In this document: positions 10,296 to 22,098 of the stretch, piece by piece
How positions within the stretch are numbered: position 1 is the stretch's first letter
How the letters are laid out: each line of letters opens with the position of its first letter
Assembly (NCBI GenBank): GCA_030035585.1
Contig: CM057481.1
Span: 4,985,128 to 5,049,127 of the forward strand
DNA: 64,000 bases
Source: Dugong dugon
Taxonomy: Eukaryota; Chordata; Mammalia; Sirenia; Dugongidae
Reading direction: 5' to 3'
Translations under genes and position numbers: made by a program
Notes under the pieces: generated by a model
Database searches by the model: none
Told to the model about the DNA's origin: nothing
Seen by the model: the letters and a program-made list of their open reading frames with translations, nothing else

Positions 10296-12454
10296 GTGAA
10301 GGAGAAAAATAATGAAGTAGAATAAAACAAACCAAAGAAACCAACAAAGATAATATACCATGAACAGAAGAGTGTGAAAACTCAGCTCTCTGCACACGAG
10401 GCCCAAATTTTTTAAATAAAATTCTTAAAATTATTTCAAAACAATTTTTCTCATGGATAAAAATCTGACTTGGTATTTTATTGTATGCAAACATTACAGC
10501 AGCAATTATCAGCAATTTTATTTTTCTAACAAATGTTATAAATTCTGTTTTGTTTTTTAATGATTTTTCTGCCTTTCACATTTCAACTGCATAGTCCTAA
10601 AGATTTAGAAACCCAACGTGACAGGGAGTCACATTAGCTCACTGGAAAGGGTACGCTTAGCCTGAAGAGAACAGCAACTTTATCGTCCAAGGAAATGCTT
10701 ATGTAACTGGTATTTGGTATTATTTGCTTGACCTCCCATATCAGGACATCTGGAATTCCTGGTAACTGATCTTTGAATTTTCTGCTGAAGAGCTGCCAGT
10801 GAGTATGTGGGCTCCAGTGTGCCCAAAAATTACCTCAAAAATGGCCAAGGAGTGAAGCCTGGCTATTAAAAGTACCCAGATATCAAAAGGGATGGGAAAA
10901 CCCATTTCATTCCAGTGAAAACACAAAGGCCTTTTAAGTCTTTCTGAGAAAAGATGACATTACTTAGTGAAAGAGCAAGTCAATGAAAGAGACACCAGGA
11001 ATTTTCACTTGAGATAGGTGGGACAGAATACTTCAGACTCTCCACCATCTTGGCTTTCGCATAATGTCCAACAAACGCAGGGACCTGAGACTTGTGTGTG
11101 TAAACATAAACCACTGAAATGATTTAAATCTGCAATTTCAGCCACATAATTAATGGTTTTTCTTTTAATGTCAGCATTATTCATTTTCATGTAGATTGGT
11201 GGCAACTTCTACCACACCAACAGATGCTCATTATGTCTGCTTAACACATAAAATCAAATTAATTCATGTTTGCTTTCTTTCTATCTGCCCTTAATTCCTG
11301 CAGAGAAGAAATACAGAAACAGAAGGTTCCAGGGTTTATTGCTGCACTAAGTCACTAAATTATATGGGATTTAATCGCAGATCCTGAATTACTCAAACTT
11401 TAACCACGTCCAGGCTTATGTGCATTTCTGGGGCCAAATGCAGCCAGTGACCCCCCAAGATATACTTTCACAGCTAGACTTCCATTTCTAAACACTGACT
11501 TTAAATGCTGATTTGATCTATACCTTGGTCCCTGATCAAAATACAAAGTAAATAAGTCCCTCAGCTTTGCCACAATCGAGAAAGACGTTCCACAGACAGT
11601 CTGATTTCAGATAAAATCAGAGAAACTCAGGATTTCCCTGGGAGGAACATGATTGCCTGAGTCCTCTTAATTACAGAAGCTGTTATCTGCACTTTGCTTA
11701 TGGTTTTACCTGGTACTGCAGTAATCTTCCTTACCACAAATTTAAATTCCTAGAAGAAAGGACTTTCTGTACCTCCTTCAGTACAGTTTTGACCACAAGA
11801 AGACCTTCAATGAAAACACTCTCATTCAAGGACGACAAACAGATTTTATCCTGAGTACCAATTTGACATGATGGGTGGAGGCAGCTTGCAGAGAGGGCAG
11901 CACTGAGAGGAATCAGGAGGGCACATCTGGGCTCTGCTGGGAACACTGCCTGATCGATTAGTAATGTCTGCCGTTGAGTATGGGCATCAGAGAGAGATGA
12001 TTTATCTGTAGATCCAGAAAGAAGGCTTTCCAATTGTTGGGTTTAAAATTAGTCTGAGATTTGAGAGTCTCTGTGAAGCCTTGCTTAGCAACAGTACATA
12101 CCATGCATATTCTATAACGAATACTCACTACGAAACACCATTAATGTTAAAAAAGAAGATAGGGGAACTGAGGAGGAGGGAGAACCACCAGCACCCCGTG
12201 ACAGACAATGTTACCCAAAATAACAAATGTCTAAAGAAAATGCTTTATTATTTCCAGCTTTGTGTGTTTTAAGTTCTCCAACTCAGAAAGTGTAATAATT
12301 CCATTTACTGGTTCAATTAACTCTGTATCTATTAAGGAAGAAAAGTATCACTCTTTTGCAAGAGAAAGAACACTTTTCTTAATGTTCTACCTGGGGGAAA
12401 CAGTAGTCAGATAGAGCTTTAAAAACAGAACTCAAATATGGCAGGTTTCTGCCA
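10296..12454. other. Unassigned stretch
   Basis: AT-rich DNA with no gene and no repeat named with confidence. Longer minus-strand frames (for example 11731-12033) have no recognisable domain and no convincing pair of splice sites. Confidence 0.4.
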
Positions 12455-12598
12455 GAGCTTAGAACTGGTTTGTTCTGGTTTGGACCCCTGTTGAGAATTT
12501 GCATTTCCACCCCAGATATACTGAATCAGAATCTACAGATTAACAAGATCCTCAGGCGATTCTTATGTAAAATAAACTTTGAGAACCACCGCTCTACT
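12455..12598 (+). mobile_element. hAT-type nonautonomous DNA transposon relic
   Basis: The order 'gaatttgcatttccaccccagatatactgaatcagaatctacagattaacaagatcctcaggcgattctta' ending 'gagaaccaccgctc' is that of a common mammalian hAT-related MER element, whose consensus has CTGAATCAGAAACTCTG, AACAAGCCC-CCAGGTGATTC and GAGAACCACTG. I do not assign the exact subfamily. Confidence 0.7.
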
Positions 12599-13547
12599 AG
12601 TTGGTTCTCAGAAGTTCTCAGCAGGGGTTCCAAAGAGAACAAACTGGTTAGAAGCCCTGGTTTCTACAATATACGCACAATCCCATAATTTTTAAATCCC
12701 AGGTTTTAAAATGATTTCTGCAAATGTGACTTCATTTTCCCCATGAAAAAAACAAGCCCTCCAAATTTAATGATGACAAATACAAATATGGAGCTAAATG
12801 AAAACTTTAAAAAGAAATTTTTATGACTATCTGAAATGAAATATATTAATGAAAAAATTAACATTTATATGCATCATCCAGAAAGGCATGTCTTCTCCAA
12901 AGTGCAAGGGGTCTTGGAAGACACTGCATGCAGTGAGTGTTAAAGGATTAAATATATTCTATTATTTGGAAAGTCAAATGGACGTAAGTAAAGGGTTAAG
13001 AACCTTCACTCTTGCTTTAATTTTTACACACTCAGCGGAAAGCTTTCTAATATTACCTGTGAGGTATTCCTATTTGTGCCACTATAGCAAGCATGACAAT
13101 CAACCAAGGTGGGCAAAATATCTGAAATTGTCTAATTTGATTTCAAAAGCTCTCTTGAATAAGTAGATGCTTCATTCGAATATAAACAAAAACTAAGAGA
13201 ACGTCAGGGAAATGTATCTAAGACACTCCTGAATCCTGTGGATTGGTTTAAATGTATAACAAAGACATGGACAAACTAGTAAACTATTCTAAGCAGCTGT
13301 TAAAAGACACCAACAATATGAGAAGATGAGCGTTCAACCTGGAAAATGGGGTTTGGGAAAGTAGCCAAAGAATCCTGAGGATTGGAGAAACAGAGTCAAA
13401 AGAACTGCTCAGACACCAGAAGACTCTTATGTGACCTCCGCAAAGGGCACGCCAAGGCCATGCACAGGAAGAGAAGTGAATCTTAGAGTCCTGGGTTCAC
13501 CACATGCTGGCCTTGTGATCAGGCAAGCCTCCCATGCCTCTCTAAAC
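12599..13547. other. Unassigned stretch
   Basis: No gene or clear repeat is seen. A 105-codon plus-strand frame (12849-13166) has no recognisable domain. Some L1-like wording near 13240-13330 is too weak to call. Confidence 0.4.
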
Positions 13548-13712
13548 CAGTCGCTGTCACGTTGACCCCCAACTCGTGGTGACACCATATGTATCAGAGT
13601 AGAACTGCTTCATAGGGTTTACAATGGCTGCTTTTCTGGAAGTAGATCACCAGGCCTTTCTTCTGAGATACCTCTGGGGACTTCAACTTCCAGCCTTTCA
13701 GTTAGCAGCTAG
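13548..13712 (-). mobile_element. AfroSINE-type SINE, head-truncated
   Basis: On the minus strand, the 'gctaactgaaaggctgg' anticodon/B-box region is followed by 'agaagaaaggcctggtgatctacttcc', 'aaaccctatgaagcagttctactctg', and a tail near 13548 with CACCACGAGTTGGGGGTCAAC. The head itself is missing. The GAGTTGGGGGTCA tail variant also appears in the tRNA-Gly-headed SINEs. Confidence 0.8.
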
Positions 13713-15339
13713 CCTCAATTTACTGAAGTATATGTGCCCTGCCTGGCTCTCATGAAGTAACATATGTGTCAGTATAATATAATTACATGGGTCAGTGCAG
13801 GTATCCTGTTGGATTATTACGTCTGGTTTTCAGTTATCTATCTATAGTTATAGCGTGGCAACATTTTATGCAGGAAGGACCTGTTCCTTCAGAAAAGAAG
13901 CTCTTTTGAGGTCTTCCATGGGCAGATAAAAAGCCCTTCCCTCCTCAAAGTGCAGGAAATGGCAGACAGCAGGAACCAAGCGTGCAATTTTCTACCCATT
14001 TACGACTCTGCTCTTGAGCATTGAAAAAAAAAAAAAAAGTCTTTCCGATTAAAATCAAAGATCATTTTATACTTTGGAAATATTTAACGATTTGCTTTAT
14101 TGGGGATGAAGTTCCAACATAAAATTACCAGACTGATTTTTGTCCACTTGGAAAAAAAAGAGATGTGAAATTTAAAATGCCAACTGTACTCACACACAGG
14201 CCTTTTGCGGCTTTTACAGACTGGATTGACACCTTTTTTCAACTACCCAGGGGATAGGTTTTTAAAAAGACTACATTAAATTCTGAGGAATAATTTAAAC
14301 GCAGTGAAAAACCCAGCCGTATGCTTGGGGATAAGGTAACAGTTAGGAAGCTGTCCACGAAACTAGGACGACAGGGGCCAGAGGCCCGTGGGCATCGGAC
14401 AGGAAGGGTTTAAGTCCCGTAAAAGGGGCAGTCTACAGTCAGGCTTCCCACAGTGAAATACTGTATTGTGGTAACTCTCAAAGGATCCTGGGAGGCTGGA
14501 TCGGCACTGCCCACACTCGCCTGTGCCTGTAGGGAGACGGTTAGTCAAATGTCACAAACCGACAGACCAGAAGAAACCGTTCGCCCCACCTTAGAAGCCA
14601 AAAACAGAACGTGCTTACACTTCTTTCTCTTGGCACAAATTTTTTCCTTTTCATGAGACGTTCACAGTCTCTTGAGTCCTGAGGAAAAGAAACAAGCCAG
14701 CTCCTTCTGGATGGAGACTCACATCACAGCAGGGCCTAGTTTCAAGCAGTGGGTACTGGCAAGTCAGAGGCTGATGAAGGGCCCCAACAGCTGCGCCTGG
14801 GTGTTGAAAGTCAGGAAGGGGGGGATGAGGTTATGCCAGGGCAGAGGCAGAGAGACGCACAGGGTGGATCTGTCCTGGGCCTGGAAAAAAATCTCCAAAG
14901 CTCATCAGATTCCCTCCGCCCCAGCAGGAGAAACTCAACACCCAGATGTGAAAAAGACTATTTACAGAAGCAGCTCTGCCTGCCAGTACCTGAAGGACAT
15001 CCATCTCTCTGGCTGACAAGTTTAAGTCGGTTTCGAAATGTGAGAAGACAGAACTGAGACATATAAAAAGGAATGGGGTGGGGTGAGTTGGGAGGAGGGG
15101 AGCACTCAGTTTTTAATTATAAGCTCGCTGTTAATAAAATACAAAAATAATCGGACCTCCGTAAGACTCAACTGTAAGGCCTTGGACTTACTTTGTTTAA
15201 AATACAGAATATACATTTGTGCAATTCAGTGTGACCTGCTCATATGCATAAATAAAAACACGTATCTTTGGCCTGCAGTTACTGGTAACTGGACATCCTT
15301 AAAGAACCTATATCCAGGTGACTGTGGTACTGCATTCAT
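13713..15339. other. Unassigned stretch
   Basis: No gene is supported. There is an A run at about 14024-14038. Overlapping plus-strand frames at 14672-15057 are rich in Gly, Arg, Gln and Ser, without a domain or splice context I recognise. Confidence 0.4.
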
Positions 15340-15640
15340 GGAGTACTGTCAGAGAAGCAGATCCAAAGGAGCACCCTGGGACAGCCCTACGGAGATAAAT
15401 TATATTCAGATGGAAGGCAGCAGGGAAGAGGTAGCCTCCAGGATGTGCTGGCAAAACTGCATGTTCATGGCCAAGAACAGGAGATTCCAGATGGAGAGAA
15501 CATCATGGGAAGGGGTAGGGAGGTGGTACACGCCATGGTTTGTTTGAGGCTGGGTAAGCCCTGGGTTAGCCAGAGCGCAAGGTACAGAGAATGCTGGAGG
15601 GTTATGATACAGCTAGGAATTTGGAGGGCCTTATATGTCT
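15340..15640 (+). repeat. Ancient interspersed repeat, family not named
   Basis: This matches the pattern of the 8985-9450 repeat: 'gatggaaggcagcaggga', 'gtgctggcaaaactgcatgttcatggc', 'agccagagcgcaaggtacagagaatgctggagg', and 'ttggagggccttatat'. It creates a 154-codon frame with its left flank (15083-15547), which I do not regard as a gene. Confidence 0.45.
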
Positions 15641-15734
15641 GTATGCTACTGACATACACATTCAACAACCACAATGATGTGGCTGAGGAAAGCTGTTCTT
15701 TCTGCTGGGAAGAGAGTTGAGATGGGCAATTCTG

Positions 15735-15922
15735 CTGGTTTATGGAGGTGGTGGTACTCTTATTATACCTAAAGGTGTACTGGATTTAGGGTCTTCGTTA
15801 ATCCAGTATGACCTCATCTTAACTTGATGACATCAGCAAAGGCCCTACTTCCACATAAGGTCACATCCACAGGTTCTAGGTGGAAAGTAATCTTTGGAGG
15901 ACACTATTCAACCTGGTAAAAT
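15735..15922 (-). mobile_element. MLT1-like MaLR LTR fragment
   Basis: The plus strand reads 'aatccagtatgacctcatcttaacttgatgacatcagcaaaggccctacttccacataaggtcacatccacaggttctagg' and ends 'ttcaacctggta'. This is the reverse complement of the 5' part of an MLT1-type LTR. It is a solo partial LTR with no internal region, and it is noncoding. Confidence 0.75.
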
Positions 15923-15929
15923 AGGATAG

Positions 15930-16045
15930 AATGTGAGCTCACCAGTGCTGGGACTTAGGTCTGCTTTATTCACTGATATAGCTCAGATACATACAACAAT
16001 GCTGGGTGCATATATGTGCACAAAAAAATATTTACTAATTAGAAA
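15930..16045 (+). repeat. L2 LINE 3'-end relic
   Basis: The series 'gaatgtgagctcaccagtgctgggacttaggtctgctttattcactg', 'caatgctgggtgcat' and 'aaatatttactaattag' follows the L2 3' terminus (GAATGTAAGCTCC-TGAGGGCAGGGA..., AGTGCCTGGCACAT, AATAAATATTT). It is short and decayed. Confidence 0.55.
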
Positions 16046-16084
16046 GAAAATACAACAGAGAGGAAGAGGGATGGAAGAAAACTA

Positions 16085-16205
16085 GTGATTACTGAGTGCT
16101 TACTATGTTTCAAGACACTGCTGATTTTTTACAGATATTCACTCTTTTGGACCTCACTAAATGACGATGTACTATAATTGCTTCCGCATTTTCCAGCTTA
16201 CATCT
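16085..16205 (-). repeat. MIR-like SINE relic
   Basis: The plus strand has 'attactgagtgcttactatgtttcaagacactg' and then 'attcactcttttggacctcacta', which is a MIR in reverse complement (TTATTGAGCGCTTACTATGTGCCAGGCACTG). The rest of the MIR is not recoverable. Confidence 0.6.
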
Positions 16206-17925
16206 TTCTCTCTCTGAAATAAGGATAGAACCTACAATTGGTGGTATCTTAGCAATATGTCATAGTTTAACTGGTAGTGACTCTCCTTTTTTAGTAGTGG
16301 TACATAAAACAGTGGTTAAATCTTATAACCAACAGTGTCTTCAATTTGATGAAAAACAGCATCACCAATCTCAAAATATAAATGATAAAAACTAATGTTG
16401 AACAAATTTAGGTCTGCTCCCCTAGGACCAAGCCCAGATGCACCTGTACTCCAAGCACATAAACTTAAAACCGATGTTACTCTGCCCTGCGGTATTAACA
16501 ACCACGCTAAAAAAGTCATTCTCTATTGGTATTCCCATCTGATCCTTTCCTCACAAATAGGTGGAAAGGCTCTCTTGGGCCATCTGACAGCCATGCCCGT
16601 TCCCGTTCAGTCCCAATCAGCCTGCAAAGCAGAGAAGAGGTGGTAGCTCTCCAGGCCTCCAGAGCAGGCTGATGGGTCTGCATATGGTACACTCCATGGT
16701 GAAGGGCCAAGGACAATCCACATGCGTGATAACCAACAAATTGGTGTATACTTGATGTTTTCCACCTCTCCAAACCAAGCTGGTGGGAAAACACTGTGCC
16801 TTCTCATCCAATCTGCTCTTTGTTATCACATTTCATTACAAGAAAGAAATCTTCATTGAGGGGAAAAAATGGCATAAAAATAGGCAATCGTAACTACCAG
16901 GTAATACAATTATAAAATGTCTTTATTAAATAGATTCCTTCTGCTTTTTCAACGATGCAGATATCTGGTAATGATATCAGTGTTTTTTTTTTTTTTTTTT
17001 TTAAAGAAAAAGATGAAGAAGGGGTATTTTATAAAAAGCAGATCCTGAGTTTGTCTAAAATAGGATGGCTGTGACCCAGGACCAGGTGGTCACCTCAGAA
17101 AATCAGCAGGCAAATTGGCTTATCACAGAGGCAGTGTGAAAACGGTGTAAGCTTCCTGGACCGAAGGGTGTGGGATGCTATTAACACTCAGCCCAGGCTC
17201 ACTGGACAGTGGATTGAGGTATCTCCAGTTTGAACGTGGGGAGCATATACCCAACTCATATCATGCATTCCTTGAGGGGGAGTTTGTTGACCAAGGGGAG
17301 GATACAGAAAAATAAAGGAAATTTGCATGAATAGACAAAACGAAAAGAAAAACTAAATTCTGCACGTATCGCGCAAACTCATCTTCTCATTTGCAGCTTC
17401 AGAGGGAGCTGGAACACTATGCCCCAGGTTTTTTTTCTCATATTTCCAATCTCGGTGTGTGTCACCCAAAGTGAGCAACTAATAACACTTTCCCAGCATC
17501 AGCAGTCAATAGAGACAGCTACAAAGAGCAGAAAGTCATCCAATAACTTTTTGCGAAACAAAACTCAAATACGGAGGCTGCTCTTCACTAGCCAATGCAA
17601 CCTTCACACACCTTGTCCTGTCAAAACACACTGTAAGAAATGCACAAAATTACCTTTCTGTGTGGTTTCATCTGTACCCAAAATTGCACAGTAGCAAAAT
17701 AAAATTTAACATGCGGTCTGGCAAAATGTATATAACACATGTAGAGAAATGTATTGATTTCTGTGCCTAAAAATATTTCCATGTAGACAACTACAACTCT
17801 GCAATCCACGTTAGTCCACCTGGCTTGTTTCTGTTCCTAATGGGGCACCACTGTCTTCATCAGCAGGTAAGACTGCTCTGCTGTGTTGAGGACTTAATAG
17901 GTTCCAGGCCTCCAGCTAAGAATTC
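16206..17925. other. Unassigned stretch
   Basis: No gene or named repeat. A run of 20 T residues lies at 16983-17002. Three overlapping minus-strand frames of 66-92 codons near 16516-16829 share the same DNA in different frames, which argues against any one being coding. Confidence 0.4.
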
Positions 17926-18095
17926 TCCATGCTTATTTCCATTGACCCTCACAGCACTTTCAGGAAGTAATTACTATTAGCATCCCCAGATTACAAAGGA
18001 GGTAACTTGGAGGGGTTAAATCCCTTGCCAAAGGTTACAAGGGGACCAGGATTTGCACCTGGCCAGGGCAACTCCGGGGACGCTATTCTATATCG
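17926..18095 (-). repeat. MIR SINE relic
   Basis: The plus strand reads 'ccattgaccctcacagcactttcaggaagtaattactattagcatccccagattacaaaggagg', then 'ccttgccaaaggttacaagg' and 'ccaggatttgcacctgg'. This is MIR in reverse complement with its core intact. Confidence 0.8.
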
Positions 18096-18824
18096 CCACC
18101 TTCATTTGTTATAAAATGCAAGACATGAATATAGTGACAAGTGCCTAATGAATGTTCTGGATTCCCATGGACTCTCTCCCTGCTAGCTTGTTTAGATACC
18201 TATTGCCACCAATGTTTGAGGTGGAACAAGATTTTATAATCTGTAAATCGAAAACCCAACTCACGCACCTCTGTGTTGATGGGCACCCAGTTGCCTTCGC
18301 CTTGGAGAAGGGGGGTTTGGGGATGGCACTGGGTGGATGTGCAGGAGCGGATGAAAGGCAGGAAACCACATCTTGTGTCAGCGCACCGGGACCAGCAGGG
18401 GCCAGCTCTGCAGGTGTGCATCAATTTACAGACTTCGAACCTATCCACGGATGTGGCTACAACAGGTGGGGAAAGCCTTTAACTGAGAGAATTGGAGGGG
18501 TGTTGACAACACAGCAGCCAAGAGAGAAGTCGTTTCTCTTCCTAATTAAGTTCTCAAATTGGTGGGAGTCGCCTATTAAAAATACAAAACAGACCAAACG
18601 GGAAGATGTAGGTTTTAGATGATACAAATAAAAAGAAGACATTACAGTCTTGTGCTGTTTCCTTGACGTCTTCAACTTTGAGTATTAAAAAAAAAAAGCA
18701 CAAAAAAGACAAGCTCTGGCCATCATGATACTGTGTCATTTGATACTTGTAATTTGAGCTGATGCACTCAACAAGACTCTCTGTGTTTAAAACTGTGTTA
18801 GAAAATTACTTTTTTTTAAAAAAG
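18096..18824. other. Unassigned stretch with a 156-codon open frame
   Basis: A plus-strand frame is open from 18152 to 18622, and overlapping minus-strand frames are open as well. The predicted peptide has no signal peptide, repeat or motif that I recognise, and the 5' part lacks a good start context. It could be chance, or an exon of a poorly conserved transcript. I do not call a gene. Confidence 0.3.
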
Positions 18825-19022
18825 GCATTTATAGAGCAATTTCTATTTGCAAAGTGCTTCGCAGTCATTTTTTTTTAAAGTGATTCTTAACAACAACCAT
18901 AAAAAGTAGGTCACAGTTATTATTCCTTATGCCTCCTCTTTCAAAAGGCTGAGTCAAGGAAGGTACAAAAAGGCGAAGTGACTCTCCTGGGGTTGCACAC
19001 AATGGTGGTAGCAGAACTTAAG
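18825..19022 (-). repeat. MIR SINE relic
   Basis: The segments 'tttgcaaagtgcttcgcagtcat', 'gtgattcttaacaacaaccataaaaagtaggtcacagttattattcc' and 'ctgagtcaaggaaggtacaaaaaggcgaagtgactctcctggggttgcacacaa' follow a MIR in reverse complement. Confidence 0.75.
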
Positions 19023-19061
19023 ATGCTACTATAGTTACTAAACTTCAAACGTTGACTTCAT

Positions 19062-19150
19062 CTCAATGGTTCTCATTCCTCTTTCAGCTCCACGTCAGAA
19101 TTTCCTGGGATCCAGGGAATATATACAGATTCCCGGGTCCTACTCCAAAC
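19062..19150 (+). mobile_element. hAT-type MER relic, left half
   Basis: 'aatggttctcattcc', 'cgtcagaatttcctggga' and 'acagattcccgggtcctactccaaac' are the left half of the hAT-related element also seen at 12455-12598. Its right half resumes at 19698 after two later insertions. Confidence 0.65.
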
Positions 19151-19488
19151 CTGTTGTTTTTGTTAAGTGCCATAGAGTTGATTCCGACTCCTAGCGACCC
19201 TATGTACTACCGAAGAAAACAATGCCCGGTTGTGCGCCATTCTCATAATCACTGTTAGGCTTTAGCCCTTTGTTGTTACAGCCACTGTGTCAGTCCATCT
19301 CGTTGAGGGTCTTCCTCTTTTTCGCTGACCCTGTACTTTACCAAGCATGATGTCCTTTTCCAGGGATTGGTCCTTCTTGATAACATGTCAAAGTATGTGC
19401 GACAAAGTCTCACCATCCTTGCTTCTAAGGAGCTTTCTGGCTGTACTTCTTCCAAGAGAGATTTGTTCAGTCTTCTGGCAGTCTAAAC
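19151..19488 (-). mobile_element. RTE-clade LINE 3' end
   Basis: Read on the minus strand, the fragment ends with CTAGGAGTCGGAATCAACTC-ATGGCACTTAACAA at 19151. Upstream (19170-19488) it carries the 3' noncoding/late-ORF region with 'cagaagactgaacaaat', 'ccagaaagctccttagaagcaaggatgg', 'catactttgacatgttatcaagaaggacc' and 'tggaaaaggacatcatgcttggtaaag'. The same order occurs in the RTE fragment at 27240-28212. It is 5'-truncated. Confidence 0.88.
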
Positions 19489-19510
19489 TGATTGAATTGG
19501 AACTCTGGAA

Positions 19511-19697
19511 TTCCTCTGCCATCGACTCATAGCGAACCTACACGACAGAGCAGAACTGTCCCATAGGGTTTCCGAGGCTGTAATCTTTATGGGACCAGAC
19601 TGCCACATCTTTCTCCTACAGAGCGGCTGTTGGGTTCGAACCACCGATCTTTCGGTTAGCAACTGAACCCTGAACCACGGCACCACCAGGGCTCCTT
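19511..19697 (-). mobile_element. AfroSINE-type SINE next to the RTE fragment
   Basis: The minus strand carries GGAGCCCTGGTGGTGCCG at the head (near 19697), a B-box GGTTCGAACCC, 'gattacagcctcggaaaccctatgggacagttctgctctgtcg' and a tail with CGCTATGAGTCGATGG. Flanking 12-mers at 19499-19510 and 19698-19709 agree at 10 of 12 positions, a plausible target-site duplication. Confidence 0.88.
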
Positions 19698-19795
19698 CGG
19701 AATTCTGGGATAGGTCCTGAAAATCTATTCTTTTAACAGGAGTCCTCAGATGAGTCTGTCAGGCAGCCTGTTCTGAGACCTGCTGCGGTGAGTCT
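19698..19795 (+). mobile_element. hAT-type MER relic, right half
   Basis: 'gaaaatctattcttttaacaggagtcctcagatgagtctg' corresponds to the 'ATCTGTGTTTTAACAAG-CC-CCAGGTGATTCTG' part of the element whose left half ends at 19150. The separation shows that the RTE and SINE are younger than this DNA transposon copy. Confidence 0.6.
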
Positions 19796-19929
19796 TCCAG
19801 AACACTCTTCTTTTCTCCCCAAGGCAGTACAGCAACATCACACTCAACACGGAGACCGTACCACAGCAAAACCCGACAGCTCTCTCTCATGAAGCGGTCT
19901 TTAAAAAATCATTAGAAATCACTTTCAGT

Positions 19930-20310
19930 TCACAAGTTTACACCATGTTCAATCTCAAACACAACTGTTGCAGGTGTTATGAGGTGAATGTGGTTATAAA
20001 AGGGCAGTTTGAAGAATCCTATGATGCTGGAACTGCTGTGTGGTGACAGTGGGGATAGATTCACTAACCCAGACAAGTGATAACATTGTACAGAACCTAC
20101 AGGTGTATGCACGCTTGCTCACACACACACACACATGCACACACACCAATAACTGTGAGTAAAACAGGAAATCTGAAAAGACTAGTGGGTTGAATCAATG
20201 TTGTAGTTGTTCAGGATGTTACCGTGGGGGAAAGCAGACAGTGTGTAAGGGATCTCTCTGTGTTACTCCATACATGAATCTATAATTACAGTGAATATTT
20301 CAATTAAAAA
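19930..20310 (+). mobile_element. Old L1 3'-end fragment
   Basis: The passage 'gttataaaagggcag', 'gatgctggaactgctgtgtggtgacagtgg', 'cattgtacagaacctacagg', then 'gtgtaagggatctctctgtgttactcc' and 'gaatctataattacagtg', resembles an old L1 3'-UTR of the kind also seen at 59575-60075. It includes a short CA-rich tract at about 20120-20148. Confidence 0.65.
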
Positions 20311-20411
20311 AATAGATGTAATAGACTGACCAGAACAGAAATATTATGAAAAGAGGGAGGGGAGGAGACCAGGCACAGAAACTCTGTCTTGGACGGCAAT
20401 AGGTTTGCTTT

Positions 20412-20837
20412 TTCTGAGTTATGCAGTGGGACTGTAACATAAATGCCACAAATGGGTGGCTTTAAAGAACAGAAATTTATTTTCTCACAGTTTAGGAAGC
20501 TAGAAGTTGGAATTCAGGGCACCGGCTCTAGGAGAAGGCTTGTTGTCTGTCAGCTCTGGGGGAAGATCCCTGTCTTGGCTTCTACGGCCCTGACATTCTT
20601 TGGTTCCGTGGAGGTCCTCACAGATGCTTCTGTCATCCCCAGTGTGTGCTTCTTGTCTCTGTCACTAGGCTGCTCTTTCCATCCCTCAGAAGTGCTGAGG
20701 TTTAGGACATATCCTATACTGATAAGGTCTCATTAACATAACAAAGAAAACCCTATTTCCAAATGGGATTATGTCCACAGGTATGGGGGTTAGGATCCCT
20801 ACACATACTTTGGGGGGACACAACTCAATCCATAACA
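20412..20837 (-). mobile_element. MaLR solo LTR
   Basis: The plus strand begins 'tctgagttatgcagtgggactgtaac', passes 'aacagaaatttattttctcacagtttagg', 'caccggctctagg' and 'cccaaatggga'-type sequence, and ends 'acacaactcaatccataaca'. It is the reverse complement of the same LTR family found at 31585, 33457, 43715 and 57675. No internal region is attached, so it is a solo LTR. It is noncoding. Confidence 0.85.
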
Positions 20838-21888
20838 TTTATCACTTTCAAAATTAGCAAAGCAAATCCCAAACTAGATGTTCTGAAAAGCAAAGGACTC
20901 CTTTTTTCAAAATCATTTGATATTTTTATTCTTTATTTTAAACAATAAGGGAATATTTTTTAAAATTATAAAACTATACTTTATAATAAAATAATGAAAA
21001 AATAATAAAACATACAGTTATCTTACTATTTATTGTGGAAAATATATATGTAACAAATCCTTTGCCTTTTCAACGCCTTCCTAAGATGAAGGATTACCTA
21101 CTAATGCAGTGCCTTTCTGATAGACTGTGACAGAACACAGGGAATATGAGCAGAGCCCTCCCAGAGAACCAGCTCTGGCCGATCTGCCGCGACAGGAGGC
21201 AAATGCAACAGAAAAACTAAATCATATCACTAAATCCCAAACTTCATTTTTTGCAATTATTTCAGCCTCTAAGTGCAATAAAACTTTGCTTGAAACTGCG
21301 GCCCAGCAACCCAACAAACAGATATTTAGAAACACAAAACTTGACTTTCTAAAATAAAAAACCACTCCTGCTGACATTTTCAAAGTCAAAAGGTGGCCTC
21401 CTCTGTCTTAAGACACGTGGGTAATAGCTCCTCGGTTTATAAGGTCAAAGTCCTGCACGTTTGTATGTACGGCATGCAGTTTTACAAGCTGGAAAACCCG
21501 GAGCAAATCATTAGCTGTACAGTAAACTTGATCACTGGCAAGATAGGCCGGCAGATCTGAGGCAGATTAAAAGGACGGGGAGAAAAGCATTTTAATACCC
21601 ACCAAGGTGCTCTACTCAATTTGCTAAGTAGAAAAACACAGCAGGCTTACAGGAGAGGATGTGAGACTCAGCTCTTTGTGGCCACTTCCTCTCAAAGTAT
21701 GCCCCAAGAAGTCTCCATGTCAGTCACTGTGCAGATTGTTCTGCTCAGGCCAGAAGGACCAAATCAGAGCAAGGCTCAGGAAGAAGCACTGTGAGCAAGG
21801 TATCAAGTGACTCTTGTACCCACGGAAGTTTCACAATCTCTGAAATTCTTAGCTGCTTACAATTTATTAATATCATCTTCATATAGAG
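20838..21888. other. Unassigned AT-rich stretch
   Basis: Long A/T-rich tracts dominate 20930-21060. No gene is recognised. A 76-codon frame at 21127-21357 has no domain. Confidence 0.4.
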
Positions 21889-22098
21889 CAGTGGTTCTCA
21901 AATGGGTTTAATTCTCTCCCACAGGGGAGATTTAGCAATATCTGGAGGCAGTTTTGGTTGTTACAACTGGGGTGGGGGTGGGGTGCTACTGGCATCTGGT
22001 GGGTAGAGGTAGGGGATGCCTCCAAGCATCCTAAAATGCACGGGCACAGCCCACAACAGACAATTATCCAACCCGAGATGACAGGTTGGGACACCCTG
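21889..22098 (+). mobile_element. MER5A-like hAT-Charlie element
   Basis: The left end is CAGTGGTTCTCAA, followed by 'gatttagcaatatctggaggcagttttggttgttacaactggggtggggg', 'gctactggcatctggtgggtagagg' and 'catcctaaaatgcacgggcacagccc'. It ends in a decayed 'acaggttgggacaccctg'. This is the layout of the nonautonomous MER5 family. Confidence 0.9.

Noticed and set aside
15083-15720. Plus-strand open frames of 154 and 91 codons
   Set aside because: They overlap each other and lie across an ancient interspersed repeat. The predicted peptides match nothing I know.
18152-18622. 156-codon plus-strand open frame
   Set aside because: Both strands are open over the same DNA and no motif, start context or splice pair supports coding.
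20412-20837. Possible intact endogenous retrovirus next to this LTR
   Set aside because: No interior, primer-binding region or second LTR is attached. It is a solo MaLR LTR.
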